Positions 60,660 to 64,000 of a stretch of DNA of 64,000 nt are shown in pieces. Below the pieces are notes generated by a model. The model was not told where the DNA came from, did not search any database, and saw only the letters and a list, made by a program, of their open reading frames with translations. How positions within the stretch are numbered: position 1 is the first letter of the stretch; every line of letters begins with the position of its first letter. Made by a program: the position numbers and the translations under genes. Origin of the DNA: an uncultured Paracoccaceae bacterium (GTDB taxonomy: Bacteria > Pseudomonadota > Alphaproteobacteria > Rhodobacterales > Rhodobacteraceae); assembly GCA_913061275.1 (NCBI GenBank), contig CAJXSR010000002.1:124001-188000 (forward strand). Direction: 5' to 3'.

Positions 60660-62405
60660 TTAGCGCATTTCTTCCATCGGAGTTACGCCTAAAATACCAA
60701 GTCCTGCGGAAATAACAACATTCACGGCACGAATTAGCCCAATTTTTGCTTGTGAAGCGGCAATATTATCGTCTTGGTGAAAGCGAAGTCCAGTTTCTTC
60801 TTTGCCACGGTTCCATAATGAATGAAATTCAGAGGCCAATTCATAAAGATAAAATGCAACCCTATGCGGTTCATTATGCTTTGCAGCTAATTCCAGCAAC
60901 CTTGGCCATTCGGCGATTTTGCGGGCAAGTGCCAGTTCAGCGTCATGGTTTAAATGGACAATATCAGCTGAAATAAGCGCGTTATCACTAACATCTATGC
61001 CTGCAAGTGCCGCTTTTTTCAAAACTGAATTAACCCGTGCATTTGCATACTGCACGTAAAACACAGGGTTGTCTTTTGACTGTTCACGAACTTTGTCGAA
61101 ATCAAAATCTAGCGGCGCATCATTTTTGCGTGTGAGCATCACAAAACGGGTAACATCTGGGCCCACCATTTCAACCAGATCACGCAATGTAATAAAAGTA
61201 CCAGCACGCTTTGACATTTTAAACGGTTCGCCGTTTTTGTACAATTTCACCAGTTGCGTCAGCTTGATATTTAAAGGTACCGCACCGTCAGACAATGCCG
61301 AAACGGCCGCTTTCATGCGTTTGACATAACCACCGTGATCTGCACCAAGGATATCGATTAGCATATCAAAGCCGCGCTGCACTTTGTCATAGTGATAGGC
61401 AATATCTGGGGCAAAATATGTCCAGCCGCCATCAGATTTTTTGACAGGGCGATCAACATCATCCCCATGTTCTGTGGATTTAAACAAAGTTTGTTTGCGC
61501 GGTTCCCAATCATCGGGTAACTTGCCTTTTGGCGGCTCTAGGGTGCCTTCGTATATCAGGCCTTTTGCATCCAGATTATTTAGTGCGTCTTCAATGCGGC
61601 CCGTGCCATAAAGTGATTTTTCAGAATAGAAAACATCCATTTTGATACCGATAGAGGCCAGATCGGCCCGAATAAGATCCATCATTGCCTCTGTGGAATA
61701 TTCACGCAATTCTGCCAGCCAAGCAGCTTCTGGTTTGCCCACAAGCGTATCGCCGTATTTCTCTTTTAAATCCTGACCGACTTTAACTAGATAATCACCT
61801 GGGTAAGTGCCATCTACAAACTGTACTTCTTGGCCATTGGCCTCAAGATACCGCAGGTAAACGGAACGTGCCAAAACATCGACCTGCGCACCGCCGTCAT
61901 TGATGTAGTATTCGCGGGTAATATCATAGCCTGCAAAATCCAAAAGACTTGCAAGTGCATCGCCAAAAACAGCGCCACGCGTGTGGCCAACATGCAATGG
62001 GCCGGTTGGATTGGCAGAAACATATTCTACATTAACTTTTTTGCCCTGGCCCATGTTTGAACGCCCAAAATCGGCATTCTCTTTAATCGCATTTGGAACA
62101 ATAGCCAACCAAACAGCGGGTGCCAGGCGCAGGTTTAAAAAACCTGGGCCCGCAACATCGGCCACATCTATGCGGTCATCTTGCAATAATTTTTCAGCTA
62201 ATGCGTCAGCAATATCACGCGGCTTCATTTTTGCCACCTTGGCCAAAACCATCGCCGCATTCGTTGCCATATCACCGTGCAAAGCATCACGTGGCGGCTC
62301 TACCGCAACATTGGAAAAATCCAGACCAGACGGCAAGGTGCCTTCCGTTTGCATTTGCGAAAGTGCGTCTAAAACAAGGGTTCTGATGTCGGCGAACAAG
62401 TTCAT
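60660..62405 (-). CDS. argS: Arginyl-tRNA synthetase
   Basis: A 581-residue class I synthetase. The HIGH-type motif is [13 protein letters not shown] near residues 128-140 and the KMSKS-like motif is F-K-M-S-K-R-A-G-T near 396-404. The N-terminal Arg-specific domain ([18 protein letters not shown]) and C-terminal anticodon domain are complete. Start: ATG at 62405 (M-N-L-F-A-D-I) rather than three codons upstream. Seventy-eight bases separate its end from the SPOR gene. Confidence 0.97.
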   Translation of the reverse strand: MNLFADIRTLVLDALSQMQTEGTLPSGLDFSNVAVEPPRDALHGDMATNAAMVLAKVAKMKPRDIADALAEKLLQDDRIDVADVAGPGFLNLRLAPAVWLAIVPNAIKENADFGRSNMGQGKKVNVEYVSANPTGPLHVGHTRGAVFGDALASLLDFAGYDITREYYINDGGAQVDVLARSVYLRYLEANGQEVQFVDGTYPGDYLVKVGQDLKEKYGDTLVGKPEAAWLAELREYSTEAMMDLIRADLASIGIKMDVFYSEKSLYGTGRIEDALNNLDAKGLIYEGTLEPPKGKLPDDWEPRKQTLFKSTEHGDDVDRPVKKSDGGWTYFAPDIAYHYDKVQRGFDMLIDILGADHGGYVKRMKAAVSALSDGAVPLNIKLTQLVKLYKNGEPFKMSKRAGTFITLRDLVEMVGPDVTRFVMLTRKNDAPLDFDFDKVREQSKDNPVFYVQYANARVNSVLKKAALAGIDVSDNALISADIVHLNHDAELALARKIAEWPRLLELAAKHNEPHRVAFYLYELASEFHSLWNRGKEETGLRFHQDDNIAASQAKIGLIRAVNVVISAGLGILGVTPMEEMR

Positions 62406-62465
62406 TATGGGCATCCATGTAGGTTTTGCGCGGGGTTAACACAAACTGTGCGCGCACTCCAGCAA

Positions 62466-63593
62466 TTAAGCGCAGTGTTTTGCGTGTTCTTCAAATGCGA
62501 AGCGGTCGGTCATGCCTGCGATATAATCGGCAACCGCACGTGCCTGTGCAGTATTTCCACCAGTTATAGCGCGGCGTTGTTTTGGCAGAAGTTCAGGTGC
62601 AGCCATATAAACGTTAAACAAGTCGCGCACGACTTTGCCCGTGCGTTCACGCATTTCGTTGACTTCGTCGTGGCGGTACATTCGGGTAAATAGGAAGGCG
62701 CGAATTTCTTTGAGCTGAGCAAACAGATCATCCGAAAATTGTATCACGGGGGCAGAGTGGGCGCGTATTTCTTGCGCTGAGTTAGGGGCAAGTTTTGCGA
62801 TGCGCATCTGGCTTTGGGCTACCACATCTTCCACCATTATCCCAAATACACGGCGCAAAGCCTCATGGCGGCGGCGTGCGGGATCAAGCTGTGGGTATTT
62901 TGCATCAACCTGTTGAAAGCAGTCGCCTACCAGCGGTAATTCGATGATGTCATCCACTGTAAACAGGCCCGCACGCAAGCCGTCATCAAGATCGTGATTA
63001 TTGTAGGCAATATCATCAGCTATAGCGGCGGCTTGCGCTTCTGCACTGGCATATGTGTATAACTCCAAATTATATAGCGCATTGTAATCATTCAGTGAAA
63101 ACGGCAATTCACCCGTAACGGGGCCATTGTGTTTAGCGATGGCTTCAAGAGTTTCCCATGTCAGGTTCAGCCCGTCAAATTCTGCGTAATGCCGCTCTAG
63201 GTTTGTGACAATTTTCAAGGCTTGCGCATTGTGGTCAAAACCACCGTAAGGCGCCATGCACAGGCTTAGAACATCTTCACCATTATGACCAAAAGGTGTG
63301 TGCCCCAGATCATGGGCAAGTGCTACGGCCTCGGTCAGTTCCACATTCAGACCCAAAACAGATGCGATCGTGCGGGCAACTTGCCCCACTTCAATCGTGT
63401 GGGTCAGGCGGGTGCGAAACAGGCCACCTTCGTGGGCCACAAACACTTGGGTTTTATGCATCAACCGGCGAAAGGCAGTGGAATGAATGATGCGATCACG
63501 ATCACGTTGAAACGCGGAACGGTGTGTGGATTCTGCTTCAGTGTGAAGCCGCCCGCGACTGTTATCTGGATCACAAGCATACGCTGCCAGCAT
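62466..63593 (-). CDS. dgt: Deoxyguanosinetriphosphate triphosphohydrolase-like protein
   Basis: A 375-residue HD-domain hydrolase of the dGTPase type-2 group, cleaving dNTPs to nucleoside and triphosphate. R-D-R-D-R-I-I-H-S-T-A-F-R-R-L near residues 30-44, R-L-T-H-T-I-E-V near 62-69 (metal His), and A-L-A-H-D-L-G-H-T-P-F-G-H-N-G near 91-105 (HD motif) are clear. The length is shorter than E. coli Dgt but normal for this group. The divergent erpA gene starts 84 bases away. Confidence 0.95.
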   Translation of the reverse strand: MLAAYACDPDNSRGRLHTEAESTHRSAFQRDRDRIIHSTAFRRLMHKTQVFVAHEGGLFRTRLTHTIEVGQVARTIASVLGLNVELTEAVALAHDLGHTPFGHNGEDVLSLCMAPYGGFDHNAQALKIVTNLERHYAEFDGLNLTWETLEAIAKHNGPVTGELPFSLNDYNALYNLELYTYASAEAQAAAIADDIAYNNHDLDDGLRAGLFTVDDIIELPLVGDCFQQVDAKYPQLDPARRRHEALRRVFGIMVEDVVAQSQMRIAKLAPNSAQEIRAHSAPVIQFSDDLFAQLKEIRAFLFTRMYRHDEVNEMRERTGKVVRDLFNVYMAAPELLPKQRRAITGGNTAQARAVADYIAGMTDRFAFEEHAKHCA

Positions 63594-63677
63594 TTGATAA
63601 AACCTTTACCTTGTCGCGGGGGCCTTCCCCGCCTATATTTAAGCCAACACCTAACCTAATTTACGGCGGCTTAAAAG

Positions 63678-64000
63678 ATGCAGCTTACCTTACCACCAAA
63701 AGTGACCGACCGTGCATTTGCGCGTTTGTCTGAAATTAATGAAAATAGTGATGCGGCTAAATCATTACGCATCGCGGTTGAGGGTGGCGGCTGTTCGGGG
63801 TTTCAATATGAAATCAAATTAGAAGAAAGCACGACAGACGATGACCTGATCTTGGAAAAAGACGGGCAACAAGTGTTGATCGACAGTATTTCACTGCCGT
63901 TTTTATCCAATGCAGTGATTGATTTCACGCAAGAATTAATCGGTGCGCGGTTCGTGATCGAAAACCCCAATGCCACATCAAGCTGTGGCTGTGGTACAAG
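63678..64000 (+). CDS. erpA: Iron-sulfur cluster insertion protein ErpA, truncated by the window end
   Basis: The frame from ATG 63678 runs to the last base of the window (107 full codons). It is a HesB/IscA-like A-type carrier delivering iron-sulfur clusters to target proteins. The three conserved cysteines are present: Cys39 in G-G-G-C-S-G-F-Q-Y and Cys103/Cys105 in the terminal S-S-C-G-C-G. Only a few residues are probably missing. It is divergent from dgt, a common arrangement in Rhodobacterales. Plain IscA or SufA is an alternative name. Confidence 0.9.
   Translation, partial: MQLTLPPKVTDRAFARLSEINENSDAAKSLRIAVEGGGCSGFQYEIKLEESTTDDDLILEKDGQQVLIDSISLPFLSNAVIDFTQELIGARFVIENPNATSSCGCGT

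Noticed and set aside
1-64000. CRISPR arrays, prophage or insertion sequences
   Set aside because: No regularly spaced direct repeats, no transposase, integrase or phage structural genes were seen in any frame.

Overview
This 64 kb window looks like chromosome of an alphaproteobacterium, most probably a marine Rhodobacterales (roseobacter-type) species of moderate GC. The inference rests on the gene content and order: a division and cell wall (dcw) cluster running mraZ to ftsZ then lpxC, bamD and recN; a J-domain/bolA pair; an aerobic cobaltochelatase cobS-cobT pair; malate synthase G with glcG; the erpA/dgt/argS/SPOR/nagZ/scpA/scpB block; FtsZ ending in a typical alphaproteobacterial C-terminal peptide; a type A RNase P RNA; and a cupin resembling DMSP lyases of marine roseobacters. 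No CRISPR array, rRNA, tRNA, insertion sequence or prophage was recognised.

Layout. 1-2.2 kb: the 3' end of gatA, an Excalibur-type lipoprotein, an AmpD-like amidase and a small ASCH protein. 2.2-3.2 kb: rnpB with a clear sigma-70 type promoter, then a dual-specificity phosphatase. 3.3-8.9 kb: minus-strand accessory metabolism (PNPOx-like protein, acetyltransferase, SLC13 permease, Tat-exported metallo-hydrolase, TPR protein). 8.9-29.6 kb: a long regulatory leader and the dcw cluster (mraZ rsmH ftsL ftsI murE murF mraY [small ORF] murD ftsW murG murC [APC permease] murB ddl ftsQ ftsA ftsZ), closed by a strong intrinsic terminator. Most junctions are ATGA or similar overlaps, so the cluster is translationally coupled. 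29.7-33.3 kb: lpxC, bamD and recN. 33.3-37.5 kb: D-lactate dehydrogenase-like flavoprotein, a CLC family protein and a methyltransferase broken by one stop codon. 37.6-42.2 kb: cobS-cobT-aminopeptidase P on the minus strand. 42.3-46.8 kb: an accessory stretch with a GMC oxidoreductase, an arsR-permease-thioredoxin operon behind a perfect FNR box, a zone of inverted repeats and a frameshifted DUF2019-like gene. 46.8-53.1 kb: J-domain protein, bolA, a DUF4177 protein, gatB, the DMSP-lyase-like cupin and pepN. 53.3-56.7 kb: glcB, glcG and a glutamine-amidotransferase-like hydrolase. 56.7-64 kb: two small hypotheticals, scpB-scpA-nagZ-SPOR, argS, dgt and the start of erpA.

How it works together. 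The dcw genes make the peptidoglycan precursor, flip/polymerise it at the septum and build the Z ring. The most interesting non-coding signals sit around them: four 10-bp-phased MraZ boxes and a terminator-like hairpin in the mraZ leader (matching the organisation of the UpsM small RNA known from Rhodobacter sphaeroides), a coupled small ORF that overlaps the murD start, an amino acid permease spliced between murC and murB, and two interleaved 10-bp inverted repeats plus paired GANTC sites between ftsA and ftsZ. Together they suggest layered transcriptional and RNA-level control of cell division.
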